Part shown: one piece after another, positions 1-11,115 of the stretch
How positions within the stretch are numbered: position 1 is the first letter of the stretch
Layout: each line of letters begins with the position of its first letter
Source: Saccharina japonica
Lineage: Eukaryota > Sar > Phaeophyceae > Laminariales > Laminariaceae
Assembly (NCBI GenBank): GCA_008828725.1
Contig: MEHQ01001227.1
Location: forward strand, 1-64,000
Reading direction: 5' to 3'
DNA length: 64,000 nucleotides
Notes under the pieces: model-generated
Told to the model about the DNA's origin: nothing
The model's database searches: none
What the model saw: only the letters and a program-made list of their open reading frames with translations
Made by a program: the position numbers and the translations under genes

Positions 1-482
1 CCCGAGGGGACAATCTTCACATGTGGTACATGGTTGTGGGGTTGTTGTACCACACAACATGTTAGTGTTGCATACACAACCAGGTACCACATATAAACGC
101 TGTGTATACCATACAGCACTGTGTACCGTACTGCTGTACCTTCGTGTTTGAGCCGGAACCGCCCTTATATACAGCCACACATAGACTACAACTCCTTCTA
201 CTATAAATACAACTACTACTATTACTGCTGTACGTACTGCTGTGCTGCTGTACGTACTAGTAACTGCTGTGCTTCTGTGTAATGATTTGGAATTATCTAC
301 GAAGGGCGTGTATATATATGGGGTGTAGGGTGCTGTAAGGCGTAGAGTGTTGTACCGCGTAGTAGGGTGTAGTAGGCCGTAGTATGTATTTACAATTGAA
401 ATTAGTGTGGAGGAACGTCTGCTGTGGGCGGTGCCGAGGGAGGGTGTGCTGGGGTCCGCAAGGGACGAAACCGGCCCTCGAG

Positions 483-672
483 TGACTACTACTACTACTA
501 CTACTACTATACTACTGTACTACTACTACTATACTACTACTACTACTACTACTACTATATACTACTACTACTACACTACTATTACTACTACTGCTTACAA
601 CTACTATATACTACTACTACTACTACTACTACTACTATACTACTACTATACTACTACTATACTACTACTATA
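483..672. repeat. (TAC)n microsatellite, imperfect
   Basis: Trinucleotide TAC/ACT array with scattered TA interruptions inside module A. It is followed by CTG repeats and a TACTGCTGTAC-type motif. Confidence 0.95.
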
Positions 673-978
673 CTGCTGCTGCTGCTGTACGTACTGCTGT
701 GCTGCTGTGTAATGATATGGAATTATGTAGGCCGTATATAGGGCGTAGGATGTTGAAGGCGGTACAGTATGTCTTTTCAGATGGAATTTGCGTGGGGAAA
801 CGTCTGTTGTGGTCGGTGCTGGGAGCGCCCTTAACGGTCTCGGCCACGGATTTCGACGATGGAGGGTTTGCTGGGGTGCACAATGGGCGAAACCGGCCCT
901 CGGGTGGCGCGGCGGCACGCCCTCGCCCGGGCACGACGGACGCCCCAACCTCCCTGCGGCTGCTGTACTTTCGTCGCA

Positions 979-1004
979 GGGGGGGGGGGGGGGGGGGGGG
1001 GGGG
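979..1004 (+). repeat. Poly-G run of 26
   Basis: An uninterrupted run of 26 G in module B. The equivalent B module at 10.87 kb has 24 G. Such runs can form G-quadruplexes and are prone to slippage and sequencing error. Confidence 0.9.
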
Positions 1005-1311
1005 TGGTTGTACCACACAACATGTTACTACTGTTCATACACAACCAGGTACCACATATAAACGCTGTGTATACCATACAGCACTGTGTACCGTACTGCT
1101 GTACCATGGTACACAATAACCACTCCGCACCATCAGCCGCGCGCCCGCCGCTCGGTCGACCGCGCGCCCGCCGCCGCTCGGTCGACCGCGCGCCCAACGC
1201 CGCTCGGTCGACCGTGGCGGCAGTTGGAATTAGTGTGGAGGAACGTCTGCTGTGGGCGGTGCCGAGGGAGGGTGTGCTGGGGTGCGCAAAGGACGAAACC
1301 GGCCCTCGGGT

Positions 1312-1349
1312 GTACTACTACTACTACTACTACTTATTACTACTACTAT

Positions 1350-1386
<37 letters not shown>

Positions 1387-1415
1387 CTACTACTCGACTA
1401 CTACTACTACGTGCT
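1312..1415. repeat. (TAC)n microsatellite
   Basis: Second TAC array, in the second A module, with a few TTA and TCG interruptions. Confidence 0.95.
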
Positions 1416-1961
1416 CGCTGCTGCTGTACGTACTGCCTGTGCTGCTGTTAATGATTTGGAATATGAGGCCGATTAGGGCGTAGGGTGTTGTACGGCGTAG
1501 GATGTTGTAGGCCGTAGTATGTTTTTCAGTTGAATTTGTGTGGGGAAACGTCTGCTGTGGGCGGTGCTGGGAGCGCCCTTGGCGGTCTCGGCCACGGATT
1601 TCGACAGGGAGGGTTTGCTGGGGTGGCAAGGGGCGAAACCGGCCCTCGGGTGGCGCGGCGCCCGCGCTCGCCCGGCACGACGCACGCCCAACCTCCCTGC
1701 GGCTGCTGTACTTCGTCGGGGGGGGGTGGTGGCAGTTGACTGTACCACACAACATATTACTGTTGCATACACAACCATGTGCCACATTTAAACGCCGTGT
1801 ATACCATACAGCACTGTGTACCGTAATGCTGTACACAATATCCAATCCGTACCATCGACCGCGCGCCCGCCGCCGCTCGGTCGACCGTGGCGGCCTTGCG
1901 CCACCCTCGTCGATCGCCCGCCGCCGCCGCTCGCTCGGTCGCTCGCCCGCCGTCGCCCTTG

Positions 1962-2026
1962 TTTTTTAGTAAGACCGGAGACTAGCAACGCGAATGTTAC
2001 TCATTCGATTGCGATACTAACACAAT
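1962..2026 (-). repeat. H repeat copy 1 (hairpin-containing dispersed repeat)
   Basis: A ~64 bp sequence that is the near-exact reverse complement of 50,948-51,011, with related copies at 25,074 and 51,058/56,070. It contains an inverted repeat: a GCAACGCGAATG arm, a 5-base loop and a CATTCG-type arm. Flanks of the copies are unrelated, so this is a dispersed unit. Confidence 0.8.
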
Positions 2027-2511
2027 ACGTACACTACAGTGATTACTGCTGTACGGTCTTGTTCCGGGCAATTTGGACGTCATCATGGTCGTCGTTTAAT
2101 ATCCCTCTTTGGTCTATTGCTGTTGTGCATGGGTTGTATACTGCATGTACTGCTGCTCTTCGGATTGCCCTATTGAAATGTACACTTGTGCTATGTGCGG
2201 CGCCATCCACTTTCTCTTGGATGATACATATCTAAGTTGCGAGGTCTCAGGTCCTGTCGACCTCTTTTGTTCGAACCATTTTTCTTGTATTGGGGCGTTA
2301 TTTTTTACTTTCCTCCCCTGTTTTAGGTAGTACTTTGTGGCCTGCTCCTGCTGTTGCAGCTGTAAATTGGTTCGTTGCAGCTGTACTGCTTTACGTACTT
2401 GCTATTTATGTACTGTTGTCGCTGTTTCTGCTGGGCATGGGTTGTATGCTGCATGTACTGCTGCTCTTCGTGTGTTGCCATTTATTGATTTCACTGTACT
2501 CGCTGTTATTT

Positions 2512-2545
<34 letters not shown>

Positions 2546-3800
2546 AGGTGGGTTGATCGGTTTGTGCTCGCCGGCCCTCTTTTGTTTTTGTTTCGTTTTT
2601 TTTTTTGCGGTTGAACTTAGTCCCTGTGGCGTTCGTTGTTTCCGTCTACTTCCTTCTTTTGTGCCGTCGTTTACTGTGCGGCTCACCTCCTCGCTCCTGT
2701 TTATTGCTCCTTTCCTTGATTACTCTATCCTCGTCATTGCCGGTACTTTAGTTACCACACTTTGTTCAGGTCCGCTGTTATTGATTGTTGTACAAAACGG
2801 TTAAGACCTGTCTTGAGCTGCCTAACGACCACAAAAAATTAGCAGATTAAATAGATGAATTTTTCACCAAACATAACATTTGATTAGACTGAAAAATCGT
2901 CAAGATTTTGGACTGCCTTGAGTCCCAATATAACTTGAATATAGTATACCATACCTACTGCATGGCATCAACGATAACTTTTGATACGTGTACAATTGAG
3001 AGTTTTCACTGCGCGGAAAACTGTAAAACGACCATATCTACCTTCCGACAGCCATCCAAAAGTGGTTCCGCGTCGAAGGGCGGTGAAAACAGTCAAATTG
3101 GTGATTTTCAGGGTTTTCAGTAATATGCAGACCGTAGCAGAGTGACTCGGTGTATATTTAAATAGTGTGGCTACAGAATGTAAGATCAGGTTTCAGCGCA
3201 CATAGAGCCGAAGACCGCACCGAAATCGAAGACGTCACAGCCAAGTACCACTCGTTCAAAAATCACGTGTTTCAACTTATAGGCAATTGTCGATAAAAAA
3301 AATAAAACCACGCAAGAAGCTTCGGAAAAAAAGAAAAAAGCACGAGGAGTATTTTGCTCAGACGGGGACAACCACACCGGAGAAGTTGGCATGTAGCAGT
3401 GCGGGAGCGGCACGCCGCGAACGCCGCGGACCGCCGCCACTACCACGTACGCTGGAGCGACGGCATAACCGTGTCGCTCGTGCGCGCGACGTGGCTGTTG
3501 CTCAACGTCGGTCGGCCGAAACACTGGCTGCGGAGCTACAAGCATATATTTGTAATACCAGCATGGTATATATTTACTGATACATACATAGGGAGAAGCT
3601 CGTAAGGCTTGCCATGGAAGAAGAGTTTGATTATATCACGTAAAACGTTTGCACCCCTAAGCCGAAATGCGTGGAGCCCGAGCGGCGCTGGGCGCCGAGG
3701 AGGGACTGAGACGACTTCACGAGGCGCGCGTGGCGAGGGCGGAGGAGGAGGTACCACACCACCTTCCATCTCCTCCAGCGGCTGCTGATGCTGCTGCTGC
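2027..3800. other. Non-genic stretch with small repeats
   Basis: No supported gene. A ~42 bp sequence containing GCATGGGTTGTAT and GCATGTACTGCTGCTCTTCG occurs at 2121-2162 and again at 2431-2470. A (GTT)n microsatellite lies at 2512-2545. The stretch ends in a CTG-rich tract (3780-3800) that forms the left flank of the large LTR element. The open frames here are short, lack recognisable domains and conflict with one another. Confidence 0.6.
2512..2545. repeat. (GTT)n microsatellite
   Basis: About 11 uninterrupted GTT units. Confidence 0.95.
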
Positions 3801-3801
3801 T

Positions 3802-4245
3802 ATTACGAATCCAGGCTACCTGGGTTGAGGTCTAAAGTCATTGTCACGAGGCAACACATGCAGGTGCTTTAACAGTTGGTGTGTGTGGTGGTGTGTGTGG
3901 CCTGCCAGAGGCCAGGAGCCACACACGCGAGGCATACCAAGATGAGAACACGGAATCGAGACATTATGACCAACCTCAATGCCAGCGCAGGACTGGAGTC
4001 GACCGAGTCGAGAGGTGTGCCCCTACGTCTCCAGGAGAGTAGAGCAAGCTTGTGGTACTTCAGGGAAGAGTTCTCCAAGGGAGATGGATAGATGGTAAGA
4101 GATTGCTTATCCTTTGATCGAAGCTCTGACCAAAGGATTGTGTGAGAGAGAAGGGCAATAGAAGCGTTCTCTCTAGAGCGGAGCAACAATATGAAAACGC
4201 CTCCATGTCATCATAACTCCTGAAACGGTCAACATAACCATAACA
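3802..4245 (-). repeat. LTR-like repeat, left copy (3' LTR in minus-strand reading)
   Basis: About 99 percent identical to 21,932-22,361 apart from a 12-base expansion of a GGTGTGTGT tract and two single-base indels. Ends are TGTTATGG at the minus-strand start and roughly CGTAAT(A) at its end. A TG...CA terminus is therefore only half met, and the end position is uncertain by about one base. Confidence 0.75.
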
Positions 4246-4255
4246 TGCCCCCTAG
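4246..4255 (-). other. Polypurine-tract-like site beside the left LTR
   Basis: Minus strand reads CTAGGGGGCA immediately before TGTTATGG. The copia element in this window has a comparable GCTAGGGGGG just before its 3' LTR, which supports the reading. Confidence 0.5.
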
Positions 4256-4895
4256 CATAATGCGAATGACGGAATGCACTTTATGCTATCGCAATCCTGT
4301 GACTATAACCAAATTTAAAGAGCCGCAAAGCCCTTTAACACAAATAACGGCCTCAGGGATAAACACCCAAACCGAAATCGCACAGGCCATCAGTGGGAAA
4401 TCCCTGAGAAAAACCCACACCCATGCTTTTTCACCGCGAGTTTGGTTGCCCGACCACTATTCAATGGCTAAAGTCCCCCTGCTTTCATTCAGCGATGAAA
4501 TAAACGCAGTGTCCCCTAACGCCTAAGCATAAATCGCTTCTATTGCGTCCTCACGAATCCAACAAAAAATCGAACACAACGGGGAAGGCAAACTTCGCCT
4601 CCTCGGTTAAAATCATAAGCTAACATACAAGGCAAGGCGAAAAACAGAAATACAACGAAAACCAAAAACCACTAGAAAAAAGAAGAGCAAGTCCACGCTA
4701 CGACGCAAACATCAAGCGCACTGTCGCCTAAAGCGGGCACTCGACTAAAATTCAACTTAAGTATTTGATCCAAAAACCCAGGACCAAAATAAAACAGGGG
4801 CACTCGGGAACACAGGAAAAGAAGCAACGCAGACTGGCAAAACAATAACGGCAACGAAGACACATGCCTTTCAAGAAACGCGGAACTCCTCGAGA
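4256..4895. other. Non-genic interior of the large LTR element
   Basis: AC-rich plus strand, no recognisable domain in any frame. Open frames on the minus strand are hydrophobic, low in complexity and run into the 166 bp tandem repeat, so I do not call them. Confidence 0.5.
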
Positions 4896-5227
4896 CATAA
4901 AGGGGGCAATCGGAAACACAGAAATAGAAGAAATTCCAAGTTGCAAAACAAGACGGGCAAACACAGAAAATAGAAGAAATTCGAACAGCCCCAAAGAGAC
5001 CAGCGAAGAGGACACACTAATTTGCTAAAACATGAAAATCCCAAAGAGACCAGCGGACAAGCATAAAGGGGGCAATCGGAAACACAGAAATAGAAGAAAT
5101 TCCAAGTTGCAAAACAAGACGGGCAAACACAGAAAATAGAAGAAATTCGAACAGCCCCAAAGAGACCAGCGAAGAGGACACACTAATTTGCTAAAACATG
5201 GAAATCCCAAAGAGACCAGCGGACAAG
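4896..5227. repeat. 166 bp tandem repeat, two copies
   Basis: Unit starts CATAAAGGGGGCAATCGG at 4896 and again at 5062 with only a few differences. Within the unit, AACACAGAAATAGAAGAAAT and CCAAAGAGACCAGCG-type motifs also recur. Confidence 0.9.
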
Positions 5228-5593
5228 ACACACTAATTCGATAAAACACGGAAACTTATATCACGCACACCATGCCCATTTCCTAGATATAGATACCCAC
5301 CAACAACATTCACCCCGCCGTCGGAACAGAGAATATCCCGTACTGCACACAACACAAGGCCAAGATTCACACTCCGAAATTCAACGTCCCAACCTGTCCA
5401 TCTAACTGTCGCAAGCAAAGCCGACCAGCATACACACATGAGACACCGCGTCAACCCTCACTCCAAGGGCGACTTAAAGAAGAACGCAAAACAAAAGACG
5501 TCGCTCTTCGTCTTCTGGTCCAACGCTCATCATCGGTTGCGCTCTGCAACTCCTCTATCGCGTGGCGGATAGGTCCATTCCTGTTATTGTGAC
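5228..5593. other. Non-genic stretch
   Basis: No repeat or domain recognised. The 278-codon minus-strand frame that starts further right crosses the minisatellites described next and has no family features. Confidence 0.4.
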
Positions 5594-5775
5594 GGCGCGC
5601 GGGCAAGGCTTCGGAGCGAGGGAGCAGCGCACGGGCAAGGTCTCGGAGAGAGGAAGCGGCACACGGGCAAAGGTGAGGCGCAAGGGAACAGCGCACGGGT
5701 AAGGGTGGGGAGTGAGGGAGTGGCGCACGAGTAAGGGCGCGGGACGAGAGTACCACGCACGGGTAAGGCATCGGA
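5594..5775. repeat. ~31 bp GC-rich minisatellite
   Basis: Six degenerate units centred on GCGCACGGGCAAGG-type cores spaced about 31 bp apart. Variants include GGTAAGG and GAGTAAGG. Confidence 0.75.
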
Positions 5776-5828
5776 GACGTCGAGTGTTGCCATGCCGTCG
5801 CCGGCTTCCGACAACGGTGGCACCTTCC

Positions 5829-5931
5829 GCCCGTCAACAAGTTGAAATATAAGGATAGACAGAAGAAGTGGGGGACAGGAAAAGTCCCCCCCGTCAAGTT
5901 GAAATAAAAAGGACAAACGGAAAAAGTGGGG
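5829..5931. repeat. ~60 bp degenerate tandem pair
   Basis: CCCGTCAA...AAGTTGAAATA...AAGTGGGG occurs at 5829 and again at 5889. Confidence 0.7.
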
Positions 5932-6062
5932 AACAATGAACGAAACGATGATGGGCACGCAATATATAAATGAGCTATATGAATAGGGAAACTAAATATA
6001 AAATATACCAGTAGGCGGACAGGACCATACATATAGGGAAACTTTTTATAAAAGGAACGGCA

Positions 6063-6580
6063 CGTGGAAAGGCGCAGAGACAGATCTACAAGGACCAGGT
6101 CGCCGTCTCCCTGGGTATGGGGGACAGCAACAACGGTCCCCGTAATAGGTACGGACCCATCCTTAAATGGGTTTCCTCCCGCATACGACCGCAAGGCACA
6201 TATCCTGTACCGGAGGAAAATGAGGAACGAACAAAACAAGCAACAAGCGAAACTAACGAGCAAACAGACGAACTCGAACAGAAGCATTTGCCCCGTGGAA
6301 AGGCGCAGATCTACAGAGGCCGGATAGCCGTCTCCCTAGAATTGGAAACAGCAACAACGGTCCTAGTAGGTACGGACCCATCCTTGAAGGGCATTCCCTC
6401 TGCCACACAAACACACATCACACCATATCGATACAACTATACAAGAAGACGAACATATTGAAACGAACTAAAACAAGTGCAAGCCCCGTGGCAAGGCACA
6501 GACCTAGAGGGGCATGGTTGCCGTCGTCCCTTAGCATGGGAAACAGCAACAGCGGTCCCAATAGGCACAGTCCCAACCGA
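6063..6580. repeat. ~200-230 bp degenerate tandem repeat, three copies
   Basis: Copies begin near 6063, 6294 and 6487. Each contains CGTGGAAAGGCGCAG-like, GCCGTCTCCCT-like, ACAGCAACAACGGTCC-like and TAGGTACGGACCCATCC-like segments. A weaker fourth echo lies at 7420-7510. Confidence 0.75.
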
Positions 6581-6698
6581 ATATGGGCCTTCACCTTGTC
6601 CCTCCGAGAAAAGCATCGAACCATCGAGCGGGCAATCAAACAAGATCAAACTAAACATGAGACAAAACCGAGAGATTCCGCGTTCACAGCGACGCAGA

Positions 6699-7340
6699 GT
6701 CACGCACCGCGATAGCGACGGGTTAGTACGGTGATAGCAGAGGATGCGGACGGACAAGTGGCAAGCGATTAGCTGGCCACGCAAATATATGCAAACACGA
6801 TATCACTGGAAAGGCGAAGGACATGTAGGGCGGAACACGGACAGTTGGGCAACATAGTCACGCACCGCGATAGCTACGGGTTAGTACGGTGATAGCAGTG
6901 GATGCGGACGGACAAGTGGCAAGTGCATAGCTGGCCAAGCAAATATATGCAAACACGATATCACTGGAAAGGCGAAGGACGTGTATGTAGGGCGGAACAC
7001 GGACAGTTGGGCACCATAGTCACGCACCGCGATAGCGACGGGTTAGTACGGTGATAGCAGTGGATGCGAACGGACAAGTGGCAAGTGCATGGCTGGCCAA
7101 GCAAATATATGCAAACACGATATCACTGGAAAGGCGAAGGACGTGTATGTAGGGCGGAACACGGACAGTTGGGCATCATAGTCTCGCACCGCGATAGCGA
7201 CGAGTTAGTACGGTGATAGCAGTGGATGCGGACGGACAAGTGGCAAGTGGATAGCTGGCCAAGCAAATAAATGCAAACACGATATCACTGGAAAGGCGAA
7301 GGGCATGTAGGGCGGAACATGGAGAGTTGGCCGACATAGC
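6699..7340. repeat. ~160 bp satellite, four tandem copies
   Basis: Units start GTCACGCACCGCGATAG (or GTCTCGCACC) at 6699, 6857, 7019 and 7181, giving lengths of 158, 162, 162 and about 160. Each carries GATATCACTGGAAAGGCG and GGACAGTTGGGC. The unit length is close to one nucleosome repeat. Confidence 0.95.
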
Positions 7341-8997
7341 AGCCGCTAAGTGTGTTCATGTGCGCGGTACACGAGTGTGCGCATGCTCATTATATACCAG
7401 CGCAACAGTTCAGTAACGGCTAGAAGTACCTGACTCCTATTTCCCTGCTGGAAGGAGACAGCAAAAACGTCCCCCCCCTGGCTCAGACAGACCCATACCA
7501 GTACGTCATAAGGGCGGCTTGGGATGCGCCAACGCACCAGCATGAGAAGAATAGAGTAAATAATAAAATTCAAGAGGGAGCATTCAGCCCCTATAAAAGG
7601 GAACATGGTCATAATCAACAGCATGCAATAGGATACAGGAGTGAATACATAAATCGGTACTTGCTGATTCCAGGTGACAAATATGGTATAAATCCATCAA
7701 GGGTGCGGTCGAACATGCCACACAAGACGAATTCGGATAGGTCAAAACGAGCATACTAAACGAAACATACTACTAGGACAGGCGTTGACCCAAATTAGGC
7801 AGCAGCATGTATTATTAGGAAAAAATACGGCGGAGATGGTCCATTAACACGCGCCATTCCGAGATACTCAGGTGCCAGTAACAAATATTAGTGCACTGGT
7901 AGCGTTGTTGTCAGCAGCAGGAATACTGCTGTAGTAGTGGAACCAGCATGAAGCAAAAACCAGCTGGAAAGGGGTCGTGCCTGACGTTTTCTATTGCGTA
8001 TATCGCTGGGTCGAGCGTGTTGTATTAGATGCTGGACATTGAAGCAGCGCATTCGTCATTCCGTCGACTTCGTATAGTCAATCGAGACGAAAAGCGACAA
8101 ACTATGCAAGCGGCGCAGTAATCCTTCTGTCGCCTTTATACACCACTAAAATCGAAAAACGACACTATGCTAGATTACGGGGCGTTCGGGAATGTTGATC
8201 CCCATCACGAGAACTGCGTACGTCGTACATGCGACGTACATGTATAACGTATGATAGGTTCATCCCTTTTAATATTTGGGAGACGACCGTGTCCGTGAAA
8301 GCACGTCTCTGCTTAATGAATTAAACAGAGCTTTCATCATGGATGAAAAGTCAGCACTTTCATGCTTCTTGTGTCGTACACTTAGAGTAGGTATGAGGTA
8401 TGTAATTATCGATAATGCAGTATGTCGCTTCGTAGCGACCGTATTCATAACGTCGCACCATTCCTTATGCAGTGTTCAGAGTTCGCCGGCCTACCGATGC
8501 AGATTTGTTCATTTACACGGCTGCTATACAGTAATCTCAGCGGTACTCTGCCGTATGTACGAGGCATCATGGCATACGGTACCAGATGCAACCGGTACAA
8601 AGTACCACAGGAGATAAGATATAGGGGGACGGACTTAGACCCCGAGGAAGTGGACGACTACTGTTTTCGGCGGTGGAAACAATAGCTCATCCTCCTCGGG
8701 ACACAGACGCGTAAGTAACTACAGGGCTTCTCGTAAGGAGCAGCGAAACAGTCACAGAGCACGCAGAACCCCGCTCCGCGATGATAGCAGCGCCAGCGAC
8801 CTGCGGCATACAGCAGTGACAGCGTACACATATCATACAACAAGCTTCGAGTACTCGTACAAGTACGTACGTACGCCATCGGCAAACCAGCAAGCATCGG
8901 TCACGGGCTTGCCTGAATACCCCTCAAATAAAAGAGAAGAACATGCGGTGTTCGGTTCTGCGCTGGGTGCAATCTGTATAACTAATTTAGAATGATG
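7341..8997. other. Non-genic stretch
   Basis: No gene family, RNA gene or clear repeat recognised. Open frames (for example near 8276-8617 plus and 8658-8897 minus) overlap on opposite strands, are short and show no motif. Confidence 0.5.
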
Positions 8998-8998
8998 G

Positions 8999-9095
8999 CG
9001 TAGGGCGTAGGGCGTAGGGCGTAGGGCGTAGGGCGTAGGGCGTAGGGTGTAGGGTGTAGGGTGTAGGGTGTAGGGCGTAGGGCGTCGTAGGGTGT
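8999..9095 (+). repeat. Telomere-like TAGGGYG heptamer array
   Basis: Twelve consecutive heptamers TAGGGCG or TAGGGTG plus one more after a 3-base interruption. Degenerate relatives (GGGTGTAGGGTGCTG, GGGCGTAGGGTGTTG) precede the satellite modules at 310-370, 1477-1520 and 10,290-10,350. The unit resembles TTTAGGG-type telomere repeats but is not identical. Confidence 0.9.
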
Positions 9096-9111
9096 AGTAT
9101 GTCTTTTTTCA

Positions 9112-9330
9112 CTTGGAATTAGTGTGGAGGAGCACCTGCTGTGGGCGGTGCCGGAAGCGCCCTGGGCCGTCTCGGTCGCGGATTTCGACGAGAGAGGGTG
9201 TGCTGGGGTGCACCAGGGGCGAAACCGACCCGCGGGTTGCGCGGCGGCCCCCGCTCGCCCGGGGACGACGGGCGCCCCGACCTCCCTACGGCTGCTGTAC
9301 TTTCGCATGCGGGGTATCTGTGTGTGGCTG
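9112..9330 (+). repeat. Partial B module of the mosaic satellite
   Basis: Starts TTGGAATTAGTGTGGAGGAG. It has the same GC-rich core as modules at 0.8, 1.5 and 10.7 kb but leaves the pattern before the poly-G run. Confidence 0.8.
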
Positions 9331-9362
9331 TATATAAGGGCGGTTCCGGCTCAAAGACGAAG
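9320..9362 (+). promoter_or_regulatory. TATA-containing 42 bp segment, inverted copy of 139-182
   Basis: A ~42 base segment containing GGCTGTATATAAGGGCGG and TTCCGGCTCAAA is present here, and as its reverse complement at 139-182, with about one mismatch. TATATAAG followed by a GC-rich stretch resembles a TATA core promoter, but no transcript can be seen to start here. Confidence 0.35.
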
Positions 9363-9943
9363 ACATGATCGGGTATTATATTCTCGGACAGTGAACATTT
9401 GCGGAGGAACGTTCTGGTGCTCCCTCGACGACCCCGATCGAGCGTAAGAACGGCCGCCAACAGGAGCGGCGAGCAAAACGCGAGGCGGGCACCGGGGGAC
9501 ATAGGGTCGGAGAGGGGCTCTGGCCTCGAACGGGCGGAGTCGGGGTCGGGGTGGCGGAGAGAGCAGCGTCGAGCGTTCCGGGGCGCAAGCACGGAATCCC
9601 TCTCAATGTTTTTTACGGAGTTCACAGTTTTTACGGAAAAAAATACTGCCAAGGGTGCGGGGAGAGTTTGTTTTCGTTTTCTTGCCAAACATAGGTACAC
9701 CTACGCACTTTGAGCCATTTAAAGGTACAATTTTTCGCCATCCGCACAATTTTTGTGCCCGTTTCGTGTTCCGGGACTGTCACGTCCACGTGGGCAGCAT
9801 CTCGCCGCTTTTTATACTTGGCCGTATAATTTTCCGGCCACGGCAAGATTTTACGCAATACAGATCGGCACACTGCGTAATTGCTCACTGGAAACGTATA
9901 GGTACACTACGTAATGCACACCGGAAACGGCTTACTGCTGCAC
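9363..9943. other. Non-genic stretch
   Basis: No domain recognised in the overlapping frames on both strands. The stretch leads into the next (TAC)n block. Confidence 0.4.
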
Positions 9944-10006
9944 TACCCTACTACACTACTTTACTTACTATACTACTTACTATTTTAATACTACTACTAC
10001 ACACTA

Positions 10007-10051
<45 letters not shown>

Positions 10052-10071
10052 ATCTACTACTACTACTACAT

Positions 10072-10111
<40 letters not shown>

Positions 10112-10203
10112 ATCTACTACTACTACTACTACTACTATACTACTACTATACTACTACCACTACGACTACAACTACAACTACTACTTCTACTATATACTAC
10201 TAA
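9944..10203. repeat. (TAC)n microsatellite block
   Basis: Long imperfect TAC/CTA array with TACATC interruptions. The Leu/Tyr/Thr homopolymer frames reading through it are artefacts. Confidence 0.95.
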
Positions 10204-10371
10204 TACTGCTGTACGTACTGCTGTGCTGCTGTACGTACTGCTGTGCTGCTGTGTAGTGATTTGGAATGATGTACAAAGGGCGTGTTTATATATCGGGCGT
10301 AGGGTGCTGTAAGGCGTAAGGTGTTGTACGGCGTAGTAGGGTGTTGTAGGCCGTAGTGTGTCTGTTCAGTT

Positions 10372-11115
10372 GGAATTAGTGTGGAGTAACGTCTGCTGTG
10401 GGCGGTGCCGAGGGAGGGTGTGCTGGGGTGCGCAAGGGACGAAACCGGCCCTCGGGTGACTACTACTACTACTACTATACTACTATACTACTGTACTACT
10501 ACTACTATTACTACTACTACTACTACTACTACTATACTGCTACTACTACTGCTGCTGCTGCTGCTGTACGTACTGCTGTGCTGCTGTGTAATGATATGGA
10601 ATTATGTAGGCCGTATATAGGGCGTAGGGTGTTGTACGGCGTAGGATGTTGTAGGCCGTAGTATGTCTTTTCAGTTGGAATTTGTGTGGGGAAACGTCTG
10701 CTGTGGGCGGTGCTGGGAGCGCCCTTGGCGGTCTAGGCCACGGATTTCGACGAGGGAGGGTTTGCTGGGGTGCGCAAGGGGCGAAACCGGCCCTCGGGTG
10801 GCGCGGCGGCCCGCGCTTGCCCGGGCACGACGGACGCCCCAACCTCCCTGCGGCTGCTGTACGTTCGTCGGGGGGGGGGGGGGGGGGGGGGGGTGGTTGT
10901 ACCACACAACATGTTACTGTTGCATACACAACCAGGTACCACATGTAAACGCTGTGTATACCATACAGCACTGTGTACCGTACTGCTGCACACAATAAAA
11001 CCACTCCGCACCACCGGCCAACGCCGCTCGGTCGACCGTGGCGGCCTTGCGCCGCCCTTGTCGATCGCCCGCCGCCGCCGCTCGCTCGGTCGCTCGCCCG
11101 CCGTCGCCCTTGTAT
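10372..11115. repeat. Mosaic satellite block II (A module then B module)
   Basis: Same A-(TAC)n-B order as block I: A at 10,372-10,620 and B at 10,671-10,990, including a 24-base poly-G run at 10,870-10,893 and a GC-rich tail containing CGCTCGGTCGACCGTGG. Block I leaves the tail pattern into the H repeat at 1962, while block II leaves it at about 11,115. Confidence 0.85.

Larger units (their letters stand above)
1..1961. repeat. Mosaic satellite block I (A and B modules)
   Basis: The block is built from two alternating modules. Module A (starts near 395 and 1226) opens with TTGRAATTAGTGTGGAGGAA, continues through a GC-rich stretch ending CCGGCCCTCGRGTG, and then enters a (TAC)n tract. Module B (near 780-1130 and 1526-1835) shares the same opening but runs through a GC-rich core into a poly-G run, then a tail with TGTACCACACAACAT and CATACAGCACTGTGTACCGT. 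The first 140 bases are a B tail. Both modules recur at 9.1-11.1 kb. Long Tyr/Thr/Leu-rich open frames here are only the translation of (TAC)n and are not genes. Confidence 0.85.

Noticed and set aside
407..1483. Open frames of 60-231 codons rich in Tyr, Thr and Leu
   Set aside because: They are translations of (TAC)n and poly-G satellites in several frames and strands at once.
5451..6287. 278-codon minus-strand frame as a gene
   Set aside because: It crosses a 31 bp minisatellite and a 60 bp repeat, has low-complexity Pro/Ser/Leu composition and no motif.
6699..7340. CRISPR-like array
   Set aside because: Units of ~160 bp are repeated throughout without unique spacers, in eukaryotic DNA.
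9655..10203. 182-codon frame ending in Leu/Tyr/Thr homopolymers
   Set aside because: The second half is the (TAC)n tract and the first half has no domain.
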